Below are positions 63,566-64,000 of a stretch of DNA of 64,000 nt, in pieces. Numbering within the stretch: the stretch's first letter is position 1; each line of letters opens with the position of its first letter. The position numbers and the translations under genes were made by a program. The notes under the pieces were generated by a model, which saw only the letters and a program-made list of their open reading frames with translations, did not search any database and was not told the DNA's origin. This stretch comes from Rhodobacteraceae bacterium IMCC1909 (GTDB taxonomy: Bacteria > Pseudomonadota > Alphaproteobacteria > Rhodobacterales > Rhodobacteraceae): contig JAPDHM010000002.1 in NCBI GenBank assembly GCA_030704425.1, positions 620,001 to 684,000 of the forward strand. Reading direction: 5' to 3'.

Positions 63566-64000
63566 ATGTTACATATGATCTCCCATGGACCTGAAAATGG
63601 CTCTGAAGCCGGCACCCCTTTGATCATCGCCCACGGGCTGTTTGGCTCTGGCCGCAATTGGGGTGTGATTGCCAAACGATTGGCCAATCACCGCCGGGTT
63701 ATTGCTTTGGACATGCGCAACCATGGGGCAAGCCCCTGGTCTGAGGACCACAGCTATCACGCTTTGGCCGCAGATATCGAAGAAGTCGCCACAACCTTGG
63801 ATCAACCGGTTGATCTTCTGGGCCATTCTATGGGGGGCAAGGCGGCCATGGTCGCCGCGCTTTCTGGCGCGCCGATCCGCCGTCTCATCGTCGCCGATAT
63901 TGCCCCCGTCGGCTATAGCCATAGCCAGCAGCCCGTCATCGACGCCATGCAATCTGTGCCTCTCGACCACATCACAAGCCGCGCAGAGGCCGATCAAGCC
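63566..64000 (+). CDS. Alpha/beta hydrolase (YbfF-like), 3' end outside the window
   Basis: The frame is open from ATG 63566 to the window edge (145 codons). It begins with an esterase-like fold: PLIIAHGLFGSGRNWGVIAK (oxyanion HG motif), VIALDMRNHGASPWSEDHSY and the nucleophile elbow in DLLGHSMGGKAAM (GHSMGG). It then continues LIVADIAPVGYSHS, matching the YbfF/short-chain esterase group. The catalytic Asp and His would lie beyond the window. Divergent from the VOC gene. Confidence 0.9.
   Translation, partial: MLHMISHGPENGSEAGTPLIIAHGLFGSGRNWGVIAKRLANHRRVIALDMRNHGASPWSEDHSYHALAADIEEVATTLDQPVDLLGHSMGGKAAMVAALSGAPIRRLIVADIAPVGYSHSQQPVIDAMQSVPLDHITSRAEADQA

Overview
The window reads as chromosome of a marine alphaproteobacterium of the Roseobacter group (Rhodobacterales). 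This rests on protein resemblance and gene order: an aa3-type ctaD, glyQ-glyS with a small gene between them and a short PPDK-like gene next door, the cdd-deoA-deoB-add-upp salvage run, LiuR-type control of beta-oxidation genes, and several small families typical of the group. No 16S gene is present, so genus is not claimed.

Layout. (1) 1-4375 is the A+T-rich end of a genomic island next to tRNA-Leu(GAG). It holds a polymerase-like protein cut by the window edge, an RTX serralysin-like metallopeptidase, and a tyrosine integrase inactivated by two in-frame amber codons. (2) 4553-29608 is mostly core metabolism: a LytTR remnant, lipB, ctaD, a 221-bp MITE-like element, yqeY, carA, a membrane glycosyltransferase, a GntR regulator, a HAD phosphatase, a UbiH-type hydroxylase, a class V aminotransferase, two Lrp regulators divergent from ilvC, folP-folB, a SleB-like hydrolase, the PPDK-like gene, glyS/glyQ and a degenerate secreted trypsin-like protein. 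(3) 29620-36619 holds a 5'-nucleotidase gene with one premature stop, DUF952-pyrD, two thioesterases with a MATE exporter, and a metal exporter behind a Fur-type operator. (4) 36703-46102 is a fatty or branched-chain acyl-CoA catabolic region: LiuR-like regulator, acyl-CoA dehydrogenase, GST, thiolase, NTF2-like protein, FadB-type enzyme and a nearby acyl-CoA synthetase. (5) 47205-52348 is a foreign-looking cassette behind an IS481 remnant: a KdnA-like aminotransferase, a NeuA-like CMP-sugar transferase, a GMC flavoprotein and a WaaA-type Kdo transferase. (6) 52401-57010 is nucleoside salvage. (7) 57111-64000 holds a cupin protein, a propionyl-CoA synthetase with a damaged P-loop, a small exported protein, nadK, glyA, a VOC protein and the start of an alpha/beta hydrolase.

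The most interesting system is the four-gene cassette at 47738-52348. Its genes are tightly coupled. Together they could oxidise, aminate, CMP-activate and transfer a modified ulosonic acid such as 8-amino-Kdo into lipopolysaccharide, with a flavoprotein where the known Shewanella route uses the alcohol dehydrogenase KdnB.

A second theme is decay. Besides the interrupted integrase and nucleotidase, several intact frames lack catalytic motifs: the propionyl-CoA synthetase, the trypsin-like protein and an M48-like protein. All functions are assigned by eye from motifs and remembered families; no searches were run.
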